50,891 nucleotides of DNA from Mycobacterium sp. 1465703.0 (GCF_001672975.1 NZ_LZKU01000071.1:1-50891); one strand, 5' to 3'; positions 34,841 through 44,159 are shown, counted from the stretch's first letter. Numbers and translations: made by a program. The notes: a model not told the origin generated them from the sequence alone.

Positions 34841-34879
34841 GCCGGAGCTGTGAATCCCGTTGCCGCGGCGGGCTGCTCG

Positions 34880-35665
34880 TCAGGCCACCGCCAGCAGCCG
34901 ATACAGCCCGACCAGTCCCACGACTACGATGATGGCGCGCAGCGCGTTGCCCGACAACCGTCGCCCATAACGCGCGCCGAGCAACCCGCCGACCAGTGAG
35001 CCCGCCGCGATCAGCCCGGCGGCCGGCCAGCTGATCCGGTCGAACGCCACCGCCGTATAGGCCACGGCGGCAACCACATTCACCACTAAAGCCAAGAGGT
35101 TCTTGGCCGCGTTCATGCGCTGCACCGACTCCGGCAGCAGAGCCCCCATCAGGCCGACCAACAGAATGCCCTGCGCGGCGGTGAAGTAGCCGCCGTAGAC
35201 GCCGACGGCGAACGTGCCGAACACCAGCGTCGCCATCCGGCGCGGGCTGACGTGCTCGGGCGCGCGGCCCGCCTGCTCGGCCCGCCGCGCCGTCCAAACC
35301 TGGATCCGCGGTCCGATCACCACCAGCACCAAGGCCAGCACAAGCAGCACCGGCACAATTTCGGCGAATACCTGCTCGGGCAGATGCAGCAGCAGATAGG
35401 CGCCCAGCACCGCGCCGGCCAGTGAGGCCGGGAGCTGCCACCGCAGCCGATCCCACTGACCGCTCAACTCGGCGCGATAGCCCCAGGTGCCCGAGAGGCT
35501 ACCGGCGACCAGACCTGTCGCGTTCGACATGGTGGCCGTCACCGGTGGATAGCCGAGCGCGACAAGCGTCGGGAAGGTGATCAGGGTGCCGGACCCGACC
35601 AGCGCGTTGATCGCGCCGGCGCCCAGCCCGGCCAGGCATATGAGGAACATCTGAAATGGCGACAC
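34880..35665 (-). CDS. TauE/SafE-family sulfite/organosulfonate exporter-like protein
   Basis: A 261-residue membrane protein with about eight helices in two repeats: GLGAGAINALVGSGTLITFPTL at the start and GVYGGYFTAAQGILLVGLMGAL in the second half are typical of TauE/SafE permeases. It should export a small anion such as sulfite or sulfoacetate. The GTG start at 35665 is chosen; ATG five codons inside is an alternative. Convergent with the ligase gene. Confidence 0.87.
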   Translation of the reverse strand: MSPFQMFLICLAGLGAGAINALVGSGTLITFPTLVALGYPPVTATMSNATGLVAGSLSGTWGYRAELSGQWDRLRWQLPASLAGAVLGAYLLLHLPEQVFAEIVPVLLVLALVLVVIGPRIQVWTARRAEQAGRAPEHVSPRRMATLVFGTFAVGVYGGYFTAAQGILLVGLMGALLPESVQRMNAAKNLLALVVNVVAAVAYTAVAFDRISWPAAGLIAAGSLVGGLLGARYGRRLSGNALRAIIVVVGLVGLYRLLAVA

Positions 35666-35726
35666 CGAAGAAAAACCCTAGCCTGCCGCCGATTTCGGTG
35701 CGAACCGAGTCCAGGGTCGGCCCCGG

Positions 35727-36668
35727 TCAGGCGGGAGGAGCTTCGGCGCCGCGATCCACGCCGGTGCGCAGCTTGACCGAAGCCGAATACACCAGGGTTC
35801 GGAAATGCAGGACCGGATCGTCGGAGGGCTCGATGCCATCGGTCACGCGCATCGGGTCGAACACCACGATGTCGCCGCCGCGCTCTCGTTTTTTGTCCAG
35901 ACCGGTGATCTTCAGGGTGCCGACCGTGACGATCTGGGTGCTCTGCCAGGCCGCCGAGGGATCCACCGTCGAGTCGGTGGGTCCGGCAATCTGCACCCGG
36001 AAGTCGAACCGCACCGGCCCGTCGTCCAGTCGCGTCTTCAGCTCGTCGGTGAGAAAGTCGGGATCCTTGCGGCTGGCATCCGACCCGGACAGGTATTCCT
36101 CGGCCGCGGTCGGAACCAGGTGGTAGCGAACGAATCTGGCGCTGCCGTCGGCGGCGGTCCAGCGGAACGCGTGCAGGCCATGGTATTCGGTGGTGGCGTA
36201 GCTGGCCGGAATGCGGTTCGCCTCACGCAGTATGGGTAACGCGCCGAGCAGCCCCGGGTGGAAGAGCAGGTGTTTGATCATGCGCACGGGTGTCGTCAGG
36301 CCGGGCCGCATCGCCTTGAGCAGATCGATGAAGCCGTCGGGCGTGCTGGAGACGAACAGGCGGGCGGTCTGCGTCGAAACGTCGGTGGTGGAGCCGTCGG
36401 GCAGCGTGAACTTCACCGCCATTCCGCGCACTCCGGGTGCGCCGTCACGCTGCTTGGGGTTTCCCGATCCGTTGGAGAAGCGGATCAGCGCCGGAACCGG
36501 TGAGCCATCGAGATGCGGTGCGCGCGAAAGCATCAGCGCGTCGGGGCTGGCGGTGAACGTGCCGCGGTACAGCGTGCCCTTGGCGTGCAATGCGCGGCAG
36601 CCGGGCTGAGCACCTCCGGCGCCCCTGATCGCCTCGATCGCTTTGTCAGGAGTAAGTCCACCGCTCAT
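35727..36668 (-). CDS. Minimal catalase-related heme peroxidase (SrpA-like)
   Basis: A 313-residue small catalase-fold protein. The distal His is in RALHAKGTLYRGTF, the Asn side in PALIRFSNGSGNP, and the proximal heme segment FRTLVYSASVKLR carries the Tyr ligand and upstream Arg. It lacks the C-terminal domain of full catalases. Relatives act as peroxidases on organic substrates rather than as true catalases. Cytoplasmic by sequence. It follows the SDR gene on the same strand after 18 bases, so co-transcription is likely. Confidence 0.87.
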   Translation of the reverse strand: MSGGLTPDKAIEAIRGAGGAQPGCRALHAKGTLYRGTFTASPDALMLSRAPHLDGSPVPALIRFSNGSGNPKQRDGAPGVRGMAVKFTLPDGSTTDVSTQTARLFVSSTPDGFIDLLKAMRPGLTTPVRMIKHLLFHPGLLGALPILREANRIPASYATTEYHGLHAFRWTAADGSARFVRYHLVPTAAEEYLSGSDASRKDPDFLTDELKTRLDDGPVRFDFRVQIAGPTDSTVDPSAAWQSTQIVTVGTLKITGLDKKRERGGDIVVFDPMRVTDGIEPSDDPVLHFRTLVYSASVKLRTGVDRGAEAPPA

Positions 36669-36686
36669 GTACGAATCTTAGTCGCG

Positions 36687-37478
36687 TCAGGTGGGAAAGC
36701 CGAAGAGTTCGACGACACCGTGATCGCGACCGGCGGTGTAGCCGCCGTCGACGGCAAGGGCCTGGCCGCTGACGAACGAGGCGTCCGCCGACAGCAGGAA
36801 GGCGGCCATGGCGGCGATCTCTTCGGGTTGGCCCAACCGCTGCAGGGCGTGCTCCTTGGTGATCGAAGCCAGCGGTCCCTCCATCCCCGGGATGCTGAAG
36901 ACGCTGTGCGCCATCGGTGTTTCTATGAATCCGGGGCAGATCACGTTGGCCCGGATGCCGCTCGGCCCGTAGTCCAGCGCGATGTTCTTGGTGAGCAGCA
37001 CGACGCCGCCCTTGGCCGCGTTGTACGAACTGCCGCCGGCGGTGCCTTCCAGACCCTCGACACTGGCGACGGTCACAATGGAACCCCGTTCGCCGTCGGC
37101 TCGTGGTTGGTCGATCATCTTGGCCAGGGCCGCCTTGGCCACCAGGAAGGTGCCGGTGAGGTTGATCCCGATCACCCGGTCCCATTCGGCACGCTCGAGC
37201 AGGTGCACCGGGCCTCCCCCGGCGACGCCGGCGGCGTGGAAGAGCCCGTCGAGGCGGCCGGGCACGGCGGCCAGCACCGCGGCGATCGCGGCTTCGTCGG
37301 TGACGTCGGCGGAGACGAAAGTGAATCGCGGACCCAGGTCGTCGGGCGGGGCGGTCAGGTCGGCGCCGATCACCGTGCCGCCCTCGTCCAGCAGCCGCCG
37401 CGCGGTGGCCAGGCCGATGCCGGACGCGGCGCCGGTCACGACGAAGGTGCGGGAACGGGCGCGGTCGGGGTTCACCAT
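36687..37478 (-). CDS. Short-chain dehydrogenase/reductase
   Basis: A 263-residue SDR with VTGAASGIGLATA, LFHAAGVAG (NNAG variant), VTVASVEGL (Ser) and YNAAK (Tyr, Lys), and the C-terminal SGQALAVDGGYTAG. NAD(H)-dependent alcohol or keto reduction; substrate unknown. ATG 37478 gives MVNPDRARSRTFVVTG, a normal N-terminus; the frame upstream runs through the promoter region. Probably heads an operon with the catalase-like gene. Confidence 0.88.
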   Translation of the reverse strand: MVNPDRARSRTFVVTGAASGIGLATARRLLDEGGTVIGADLTAPPDDLGPRFTFVSADVTDEAAIAAVLAAVPGRLDGLFHAAGVAGGGPVHLLERAEWDRVIGINLTGTFLVAKAALAKMIDQPRADGERGSIVTVASVEGLEGTAGGSSYNAAKGGVVLLTKNIALDYGPSGIRANVICPGFIETPMAHSVFSIPGMEGPLASITKEHALQRLGQPEEIAAMAAFLLSADASFVSGQALAVDGGYTAGRDHGVVELFGFPT

Positions 37479-37732
37479 GAAAGGGTCCTTGTCTGAGTCG
37501 ATCAGGCGGGTCGGAGCCCCGTCATGGTGACACACCGCCCCGAAATCGCGTCACGAATAGGGAATTTCGCGTGAAACCAGTTTGCGCGCTTGCGTTTACA
37601 GAGTGGCGCCGACGATTCGACAACGGGGCCGTGCCAGTTAAAAGCAAACCCGACTTGGACTTTGCTCCTGGCCCTGAAGGACGATGGGCCCACGGACGAA
37701 TTTCGCAGCGTCCGACGACGTTAGGAATAGCG

Positions 37733-38332
37733 ATGTCAACAACTCAGCTGCAAAGGCGCTCCCGCCGGGCCGGGTGGCGATTGGCGACGGTGCGCGTGAT
37801 CGTCGCGGCCGCGGTGGTGGTCGGCGCCGTCGCTCACCGCACCGAATCGACGGCCTCGGTGGCACTAACCTCCGATGACGCGATCGCCATCGCGCAGGGC
37901 GTCTCGGTCACCCCCGCGCCCGGCTGGACATTCGGACACCGCGGCCCGAACTGGGTGGCACTGAACAACGCCGACACCAGCGCGCAGCTGCGGATCACGG
38001 TCAAACCGGCCGCCGGCACCGACGCCGCGGGGCTACTGCAGGCCGACATCGACCAGTACACCAACAGTGCATCGGCCATCCTGACCGACGTGAACCGCTT
38101 GTCGGCGCCCGATGTCAAGCCGCTACCCGGCGCCAATTTTCAGCAGGAAGCCTCGATCAACTACACGGCCACCGTGGTGGATCCGCAGGGCACCATTCCG
38201 GTGATCGGCACCTTCACCGAAATGCTGAACACCGGGAACGGCCGTTCGGCGTTCATCGACTTCCGGCAGGACAGCAGCGCGACCACCCAAGCCGCCGGCG
38301 ACGGCGGGCTGATGATCAGCTCCATGCAGTGA
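37733..38332 (+). CDS. Single-pass membrane-anchored or secreted protein, unknown
   Basis: A 199-residue protein with a basic N-terminus, one hydrophobic helix at residues ~16-35 (TVRVIVAAAVVVGAVAH) and an extracytoplasmic remainder. The phrase GVSVTPAPGWTFGHRGPNWVAL and later FQQEASINYTATV recur in mycobacterial membrane-anchored hypotheticals that I cannot name. ATG 37733 has AGGAA upstream. No enzymatic motif visible. It is followed by the acyl-CoA ligase after 93 bases. Confidence 0.72.
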   Translation: MSTTQLQRRSRRAGWRLATVRVIVAAAVVVGAVAHRTESTASVALTSDDAIAIAQGVSVTPAPGWTFGHRGPNWVALNNADTSAQLRITVKPAAGTDAAGLLQADIDQYTNSASAILTDVNRLSAPDVKPLPGANFQQEASINYTATVVDPQGTIPVIGTFTEMLNTGNGRSAFIDFRQDSSATTQAAGDGGLMISSMQ

Positions 38333-38425
38333 GTTCGCGCCCGCATATGCTCGCGATGGTCGGCGTCGTGCGCGCAGAACCGGCCGCGTAGTACAGAGTG
38401 GAACAAACCGAAGCCGGAGGGGTAC

Positions 38426-39985
38426 ATGCCACCAGCCGACACGACGACCAGCACGGCGGAGACGCTCGCCGGAATCGTCGCACGACATGCGCAGCAGCGG
38501 CCCGACGCGACCGCGATCCACTACGGCGAGCGCCAGTGGTCCTGGGCCGACTGGAACTCGCGGATTCGTCGCACCGCCGGAGCGCTGCGGGCCGCCGGGA
38601 TCGAGCGCGGCCAGTGCGTGGCGTTTCTGGACAAGAATCACCCGGCCTGCCTCGAAGTGCTCATCGCCGGGGCATCCATCGGCGCCGTCACCACCGTGGT
38701 CAACTGGCGGGTGATCGGCGACGAACTGGTCCACGTCCTGGCCGACAGCGGTGCCCGCATGCTGTTGGTCGGCGCCGAACTGCGTGCGGCCGCCACAGCG
38801 GCCGCCGAGCGGGTCCCGGGCCTGGAACGCATCATCGAGATCGGCGAGGAGTACGAATCGTTGCTCGCCGCAGCCCCACCGGCCCAGCCCGACCCGAGCG
38901 TCGGCGAGAACGAGACCGCGTTGGTGATCTACAGCTCCGGCACCACCGGCCGGCCCAAGGGCGTGTTGCTCAGCCAGCGTGCGCTGGTTAACCACGCGTC
39001 GAACCTGGCTCCGGCGTTTCCCTTCGCCGACGGGGACGCGAATCTGGTCGCCATGCCATTGTTCCACGTCGGCGGAATCGGATACGCGCTATTTGGAATC
39101 CGTTCCGGCGCACCGACTTTCATGACACGCGAGCCTGACGCCGCAACGCTGATCGGCGCGGTGCGCGCCGGGGCCACGCACGCGTTCTTCGTGCCACCGG
39201 TGATCGCCCGGTTCCTGGATGCGGGCCAGGCGGCCAGCGCCGCCATCGCCGGCTTGCGCTACATCGTGTACGGCGCGGCACCGATGCCGTTGCCCTTGTT
39301 GCATCGAGCGCTTTCCACCTGGCCCGACACGAAATTCGTGCAGGTGTACGGGCAGACGGAACTGTGCGGGGCGGTCACCGCTCTGTCCGACGACGATCAC
39401 CGTGATTCCGCACGCCCCGAATTGCAACTGGCCGCCGGAAAAGCGGTGCTGGGCTGCGAGATTCGCATCGTCGATCCCGAGACCGGAAACCAGTTGACGG
39501 AAGGCGAATCCGGGGAGGTGTGGGTGCGCAGCAACCAGAACATGACCGGCTACCTCAATCGCCCGGACGCGACGGCCGAGACGATCACCGCCGACGATTG
39601 GGTGCGCACCGGTGACGTTGGGCGCCTGGACGCCGAGGGCTACGTCTACATCGAAGACCGCATCAAGGACATGATCATCACCGGCGGTGAAAACGTGTAC
39701 GGCCCCGAGGTGGAAAGCGTGCTCATCGAACATCCTGCCGTCGAGGACGCCGCGGTGATCGGGGTGCCCGACGATTTCTGGGGCGAATCGGTCAAGGCGA
39801 TCGTGGTTGCCGACGGCGAGGCCGATCCCGCCGACATCATCGACTTCTGCCGCCAGCATCTGGCCGGCTTCAAATGTCCGCGCACCGTGGATTTCGTACC
39901 GGAACTCCCCCGCAACGCCAGCGGGAAGATCTTGAAAACTCAGCTGCGGGAGCCTTTTTGGCGGGAGCGGGCAAGGGGAATATGA
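38426..39985 (+). CDS. Acyl-CoA ligase (FadD family)
   Basis: A 519-residue AMP-forming acyl/aryl-CoA synthetase. The P-loop is YSSGTTGRPKG, the adenylate site is VYGQTELCGA, the hinge is DRIKDMIITGGENVYG, and the C-terminal catalytic Lys is in NASGKILK. It activates a carboxylic acid to its CoA thioester; chain length or aromatic specificity is not readable. ATG 38426 has GGAGGGG directly upstream. It is coupled by ATGA to the MBL-fold gene, and an enoyl-CoA hydratase lies convergent beyond, suggesting a small beta-oxidation group. Confidence 0.92.
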   Translation: MPPADTTTSTAETLAGIVARHAQQRPDATAIHYGERQWSWADWNSRIRRTAGALRAAGIERGQCVAFLDKNHPACLEVLIAGASIGAVTTVVNWRVIGDELVHVLADSGARMLLVGAELRAAATAAAERVPGLERIIEIGEEYESLLAAAPPAQPDPSVGENETALVIYSSGTTGRPKGVLLSQRALVNHASNLAPAFPFADGDANLVAMPLFHVGGIGYALFGIRSGAPTFMTREPDAATLIGAVRAGATHAFFVPPVIARFLDAGQAASAAIAGLRYIVYGAAPMPLPLLHRALSTWPDTKFVQVYGQTELCGAVTALSDDDHRDSARPELQLAAGKAVLGCEIRIVDPETGNQLTEGESGEVWVRSNQNMTGYLNRPDATAETITADDWVRTGDVGRLDAEGYVYIEDRIKDMIITGGENVYGPEVESVLIEHPAVEDAAVIGVPDDFWGESVKAIVVADGEADPADIIDFCRQHLAGFKCPRTVDFVPELPRNASGKILKTQLREPFWRERARGI

Positions 39986-40782
39986 GCATTCAGGTGGATG
40001 CCCAGCGACGCGGTTGCGCGATCAGTGTGCTGGGCGGGCCGACGACGGTCGTCGACATAGCGGGGCGCCGGATCGTTATGGACCCGAGCTTCGATCCACC
40101 GGGAGCGCATGCCTACCTGACCAAGCTCACCGGTCCCGCGGTGAGCGCCGAGGCGCTGGGGCCGCTGGACGTGGTGTTGGTCAGCCACGACCAGCATCCC
40201 GACAATTTCGACGACGACGGCCGCCGGATGGCGCTGGCCGCGCCGCTGATTCTCACCCATCCCGGTGCCGCCGGCCGGTTAGGCCCGCCGGCGGTCGGGT
40301 TGGCACCATGGCAGTCTCACCAGCTGTCCGGCGGAACCGGATCACTTGCGGTACAAGCGGTTCCGGCCGTTCACGGACCGGCCGACGGCCAGCGCGACGC
40401 CGGCGGCCACGTCAACTGCGAGGTGACCGGCTTCGTGCTGTCCGGGACCGGGCTGCCGACGGTGTATCTCAGCGGGGACAACGCCTCGATGGCCGCGGTC
40501 AAGGACGTCGCCGATCGCGTCGGCCAGATCGACATCGCCGTGCTGTTCGCCGGGGCGGCGAGTGTGCCCAGCAAGGAGCGCGGGCGGCCGTTGACATTGA
40601 CCGCGGCGCGCGCGGCGGCCGCCGCCGAGTTGCTGGGCGCCACGGCCGTGATCCCCGCCCACGTCGACGGCTGGGCCCACTTCAGCGAGGGCGTCGACGA
40701 ATTCGTCGCGGCGTTCGATCAGGCCGGCATCAGCAACGTACTGAAGCTTGCTCCCCACGGCGAGTGGATCGACTTCACCTAG
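39982..40782 (+). CDS. MBL-fold metal-dependent hydrolase (UlaG-like)
   Basis: A 266-residue metallo-beta-lactamase-fold protein. The metal site is a variant SHDQHPDNFDD instead of HxHxDH, with later ligands in AVHGPA, YLSGDN and IPAHVDGW. Short UlaG/RomA-type members act on lactones, phosphoesters or N-acyl lipids. It is translationally coupled (ATGA) to the acyl-CoA ligase, so it probably processes the same substrate. That link is inference. Confidence 0.84.
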   Translation: MSIQVDAQRRGCAISVLGGPTTVVDIAGRRIVMDPSFDPPGAHAYLTKLTGPAVSAEALGPLDVVLVSHDQHPDNFDDDGRRMALAAPLILTHPGAAGRLGPPAVGLAPWQSHQLSGGTGSLAVQAVPAVHGPADGQRDAGGHVNCEVTGFVLSGTGLPTVYLSGDNASMAAVKDVADRVGQIDIAVLFAGAASVPSKERGRPLTLTAARAAAAAELLGATAVIPAHVDGWAHFSEGVDEFVAAFDQAGISNVLKLAPHGEWIDFT

Positions 40783-40789
40783 CGGGCGG

Positions 40790-41620
40790 CTACAGGCGTC
40801 CCTCGACGCGCAGATCCGGGTGTACCCAGTCGGGTGAGCGGCGTTCCTTGAACGAGCGGAAGCCTTCGATGGCCTCGGCGTCGGACAGGCTGGACGTCAT
40901 ACCGATGCGGTCATAGAGGCCGAGGTAGTTGTCGATGCTGGACTTGATGACGCCGCGGGCGCGTGGCGCGGTCCGACAGCATTGCGCCAGTATGTCTTTC
41001 GCCGCGTCCAGCAGACCCTCATGCGGAACCACCCGGGTGACCAGACCCCAGTCGAGGGCTTCCACCGCGGTAAGCACCCGGCCGGTGAACATGAGGTCGC
41101 GGGTGCGCACCGGCCCGATGACGCGGGTGAGCATCTGGCTGTAGTAGGTGTCGGCGTAGCCGCGGAACAACTCGGGCACCCGGAAGGTCGCCCGATCGCT
41201 CACCACCGACAGGTCACTGCACAGGGCGATCTGGAATCCGCCGCCCTGGCACAGCCCGTTGACCGCGGAGACGATGGGCTTGCGCGAGGTGCGCACCGCG
41301 TCGAACGGGGTGACGTCCATGCCCAGCGCGGAGCCGAAGGTGATCCAGTTGTCCTCGCCTCCCCCGCCGCCCATGTCGCCGCCGGGGGCGAAGACGTCAC
41401 CGGTTCCGGTGAGCACCAGCCCGGCCAAATCGGGGTCTTCGTTGAGACGCCCTATCGCATAACGGATTCCGAAGTACATCGCCGGACTCAGGGCGTTGCG
41501 CGCGTCGGGCCGGTCGATGGTGCACACCGCGATCGGTCCCTGGCGCTCGAAGCGCAGGTATGGGGTGCCCAGCCAATCGCCCTCCGGTGGACGGGGGGTG
41601 CTCTGCAGTATCTGCGCCAC
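40790..41620 (-). CDS. Enoyl-CoA hydratase/isomerase family protein
   Basis: A 276-residue crotonase-fold enzyme. The oxyanion-hole strand is FAPGGDMGGGGGEDNW and the second is VNGLCQGGGFQIALCSDLSV. The catalytic position after GGGFQIAL and the later FRGYADTYYS segment depart from classic hydratases (no Glu pair clearly visible), so an isomerase or other crotonase reaction is possible. GTG start at 41620 is supported by GAGGAG upstream. Convergent with the MBL gene with 7 bases between stops. Confidence 0.86.
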   Translation of the reverse strand: MAQILQSTPRPPEGDWLGTPYLRFERQGPIAVCTIDRPDARNALSPAMYFGIRYAIGRLNEDPDLAGLVLTGTGDVFAPGGDMGGGGGEDNWITFGSALGMDVTPFDAVRTSRKPIVSAVNGLCQGGGFQIALCSDLSVVSDRATFRVPELFRGYADTYYSQMLTRVIGPVRTRDLMFTGRVLTAVEALDWGLVTRVVPHEGLLDAAKDILAQCCRTAPRARGVIKSSIDNYLGLYDRIGMTSSLSDAEAIEGFRSFKERRSPDWVHPDLRVEGRL

Positions 41621-41644
41621 GGGACTCCTCTCGGGTCGGCGTCG

Positions 41645-41694
41645 CCGGATACGTCGCGCCGCAACGCCGCTACTGTAGCGCTTACGGTATCCGG
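41645..41694. promoter_or_regulatory. Nested inverted repeats upstream of the enoyl-CoA hydratase gene
   Basis: CCGGATAC (41645-41652) and GTATCCGG (41687-41694) are perfect inverted 8-mers; between them TACTGTA-GCGCT-TACGGTA (41671-41689) is a 6-of-7 dyad. The pair is centred about 50 bases upstream of the GTG at 41620, where an operator would be expected. Confidence 0.4.
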
Positions 41695-41706
41695 CCGGCC
41701 GGGCGC

Positions 41707-42000
41707 CTACAGGTAAGGCAGCGTGGCCGTCTCGACGGTCGCAGACGAGTCGGCGATCACCGTGGCGAGCTTGGCCTGTAAGGCGGACGTAGCGTCACCG
41801 ACCGGCTTGTCGCAGAACCGGCACTGCGTCGTGAAATTCGGCTGCTCGTCCTCGTCGGGCCAGAACCGGCGCGGCCCAACCTGAGCTCCCGGGTCGAACT
41901 GCACCGCCTGGTGCGGGGCGTCTTTGAGGATCCGTCCGACGGGATGGCTCTGTGGGCATTCGAGTTTCAGCATGCCGACGCCCTCTTGGTTGCCGACCAT
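41707..42000 (-). CDS. Small putative zinc-binding protein
   Basis: A 97-residue protein with Cys15-x3-His19 (ECPQSHP) and Cys60-x2-Cys63 (QCRFCDK), a likely single zinc site, and an acidic middle (PDEDEQPNF). No named family recognised. It starts 14 bases after the SRPBCC gene on the same strand, so the two probably act together. Function unknown. Confidence 0.7.
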   Translation of the reverse strand: MVGNQEGVGMLKLECPQSHPVGRILKDAPHQAVQFDPGAQVGPRRFWPDEDEQPNFTTQCRFCDKPVGDATSALQAKLATVIADSSATVETATLPYL

Positions 42001-42014
42001 GGGTCACCGTCCTT

Positions 42015-42452
42015 TCAGTGCAGGATCTGGGCGAGTTTGCGCCATCGCCGATGCCGGTGGCGAAACATCACCCGGACGAAGGCGCGGGTCAGCAGCCCAT
42101 GCAGGCCGTCGTCGGTTTCAATCTCGTCGGTGTAGCGGCAGCTGTGTTCGTCGATGGGTTCGAACGTCAGGCGGTGATTCCAGGTGTGCACGGGTCCGCC
42201 GTGCTCGTTGGTATAGATCTCGTGTGGCTCGAGCCGCTCGATGGTGAGGTGATGAGTCCAGGACGGGATGAAGCCGAACCACCAGAACCGCGCCGAACCC
42301 TGAGTGCCGACCTCGATCCGTTCGGGGACGTCGAGCCGGTAAACCCGCAGCACCGGACTCAGAACATGCCGCATCAGCTCGGGTTTGCGCGCCAGCGCGG
42401 ACGCCGTCTCGACCGGGATCGGCAGCTCGGTAGTTAGGGTTACCTTACTCAT
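42015..42452 (-). CDS. SRPBCC (START-like) domain protein
   Basis: A 145-residue protein of the polyketide-cyclase/SRPBCC fold, with a hydrophobic cavity for lipids or polyketides: the N-terminal strand SKVTLTTELPIPVET and the central FGFIPSWTHHLTIERLEPHEIYTNEHGG fit. ATG 42452 is preferred; ATGs at 42461 and 42488 give unusual N-terminal extensions. Ligand unknown. First gene of a pair with the zinc-binding protein. Confidence 0.8.
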   Translation of the reverse strand: MSKVTLTTELPIPVETASALARKPELMRHVLSPVLRVYRLDVPERIEVGTQGSARFWWFGFIPSWTHHLTIERLEPHEIYTNEHGGPVHTWNHRLTFEPIDEHSCRYTDEIETDDGLHGLLTRAFVRVMFRHRHRRWRKLAQILH

Positions 42453-42587
42453 GCAGCTCATGCTGGCCCAGCCGATGCGATTAGGCAAGGGGTGCTACCA
42501 CGCACGCGGCCTTCGCAATATGGATGCTCGTCCCGCAAGAGGCTCGAAAGTGGGATGCTCAATGGCAGGCAAGGGATTGAGGTCGAC

Positions 42588-43569
42588 ATGCCAGCCGCCA
42601 CGGTGGATACCGAACTCATCAAGGACGCAGTGCGGTCGGCATGCCGGGCGCCGTCACTGCACAACAGCCAACCCTGGCAGTGGGTGGCCGCCGGCGGCCG
42701 GCTGGAGCTGTTTCTCGATGTAGGCCGGGAGATGGTTTCCGACCGCTCCGGCCGGGAGGCGCTGATCGGCTGCGGCGCTGCGCTCGATCACCTACGACTG
42801 GCGCTCGCCGCGGCGGAGTGGCGAGCCCGAATTTTCCCGCTTCCCCGATCCGAAGGACCCGTACCATCTGGCGTCCGTTGAGTTCATCCCGGCGGAAACC
42901 GTTACCGACGGTGAACGTCGAAGCGCCAGCGCGATCTGGGAACGCCGAACCGACCGATTGCCGTTTATTGCGCCGATGAACTCCGAAGCGTTGCAGCGGT
43001 CGCTGCACAGTGCCATCGACAACGATGCCGTGCATCTGGACGTGCTGGCCGACGAAGTGCGCCACAGGCTGGCCCGGGCGTCGCGGATGGCCGAATCGTT
43101 GCGGCTCTACGACAACGCCTACCATGATGAACTTCACTGGTGGACAACGCCATTCGAGACCACAGAAGGTGTTCCGTACAGTTCCCAGGTGACGCCGGCC
43201 GAAAGTGAGCGGGTCGACGTCGGGCGGATGTTTCCGATGACGCATCGCCGCGAACGGCGCACCGAAGTTCCTGAAGACCGGTCGACAATTCTGGTGCTAT
43301 CCACCGATGACGACACTCGCCTGGCCGCGTTGCTGTCCGGCGAAGCGCTCTCGACTGTGTTGGTCGAATGCACGGTGGTGAAGTTGGCCACCTGCCCGGT
43401 CACCCACGTCACCGAACTCGAAGTTACCCGGGAGATGATTGCAGGACTGCTGGAAGAAGGCAGACGGCCGCAGCTTCTGATCCGGGTGGGTGTGGCGCCG
43501 GCGGGCGGCGAACACCCGAGGCCTACGCCACGCCGACCGCTGAGCGAAGTCTTGCGGCTGCAGGATTAA
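42588..43569 (+). pseudogene. acg: Acg-type nitroreductase gene with a frameshift
   Basis: The gene resembles M. tuberculosis acg (Rv2032), a DosR-controlled FMN-sequestering nitroreductase. The first frame, from MPAATVDTELIK through SACRAPSLHNSQPWQWVA to WRARI, is broken at a T4 run (42832-42835). The next frame continues with FPDPKDPYHLASVEFIP, RRTDRLPF and the rest to SEVLRLQD. Removing one T restores a continuous product of about 327 residues (RARISRFPDPK). Either a young pseudogene or a base-calling error in a homopolymer. Confidence 0.82.
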
Positions 43570-43603
43570 GGGCCTGGCGAGCCCTGCCTGCGGATTTAAT
43601 ATG

Positions 43604-43675
43604 TGGTCCCGGCTGGGATCGAACCAGCGACCTTCCGCGTGTGAAGCGGACGCTCTCCCACTGAGCCACGGGACC
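43604..43675 (-). tRNA. tRNA-Val (anticodon CAC)
   Basis: On the minus strand GGTCCCG and CGGGACC pair as the acceptor stem; the anticodon arm CCGC-TTCACAC-GCGG gives CAC, and GGTTCGATCCC is the T-loop. Length 72 nt, CCA not encoded. It lies head-to-head with the three plus-strand tRNA genes. Confidence 0.93.
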
Positions 43676-43857
43676 GGCGCCGAGATGGCGAACGACGTCG
43701 AAGACTAGCATGCGCCAGCCCTCGACAATACCGGCCACATCCGTTGGCGGGTACGACGCGCTAGCCTAGACACGGCTCGTACCAAGAAATTTGTATGTGC
43801 CCGCTCACGTGGACTATCGTCGTGCTTCGCACCGGGCGACGATCTCGTCCGAGGCGC

Positions 43858-43930
43858 GCGGATGTAGCGCAGTTGGTAGCGCATCACCTTGCCAAGGTGA
43901 GGGTCGCGGGTTCGAATCCCGTCATCCGCT
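43858..43930 (+). tRNA. tRNA-Gly (anticodon GCC)
   Basis: Acceptor stem GCGGATG/CATCCGC, anticodon arm CACC-TTGCCAA-GGTG, T-arm GCGGGTTCGAATCCCGT. 73 nt; CCA not encoded. First of three plus-strand tRNA genes, matching the gly-cys-val order known in M. tuberculosis. Confidence 0.95.
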
Positions 43931-43958
43931 CGAAGGTGCTAGTGGCGTGGACCCCAAC

Positions 43959-44032
43959 GGTGGAGTGGCCGAGTGGTGAGGCAACGGCCTGCAAAGCCGT
44001 GCACACGGGTTCGATTCCCGTCTCCACCTCCA
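43959..44032 (+). tRNA. tRNA-Cys (anticodon GCA)
   Basis: Acceptor stem GGTGGAG/CTCCACC, anticodon arm ACGGC-CTGCAAA-GCCGT, T-arm CGGGTTCGATTCCCG. The CCA tail is encoded (44030-44032). Middle gene of the cluster. Confidence 0.95.
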
Positions 44033-44049
44033 AGCTTTTGGTTTCCCCG

Positions 44050-44124
44050 GCGCGATTAGCTCAGCGGGAGAGCGCTTCCCTGACACGGAAGAGGTCACTG
44101 GTTCAATCCCAGTATCGCGCACCA
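44050..44124 (+). tRNA. tRNA-Val (anticodon GAC)
   Basis: Acceptor stem GCGCGAT/ATCGCGC, anticodon arm CTTCC-CTGACAC-GGAAG, T-arm CTGGTTCAATCCCAG, CCA encoded (44122-44124). Last tRNA of the cluster. In M. tuberculosis the phiRv2 prophage integrates at a tRNA-Val of this cluster, and phage-like and decayed genes follow here too, so its 3' end is a likely attachment site. Confidence 0.95.
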
Positions 44125-44159
44125 GCTCAAAGCCGTGTTTTGAATTACCGGCCCGGCCA

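Noticed and set aside
42453..42587. DosR box upstream of the acg-like gene
   Set aside because: Expected from the M. tuberculosis homolog, but no good match to the 20-bp palindrome was found in the short upstream region.
43523..43738. Minus-strand small frame over tRNA-Val(CAC)
   Set aside because: Again a translation of a tRNA gene, not a protein.
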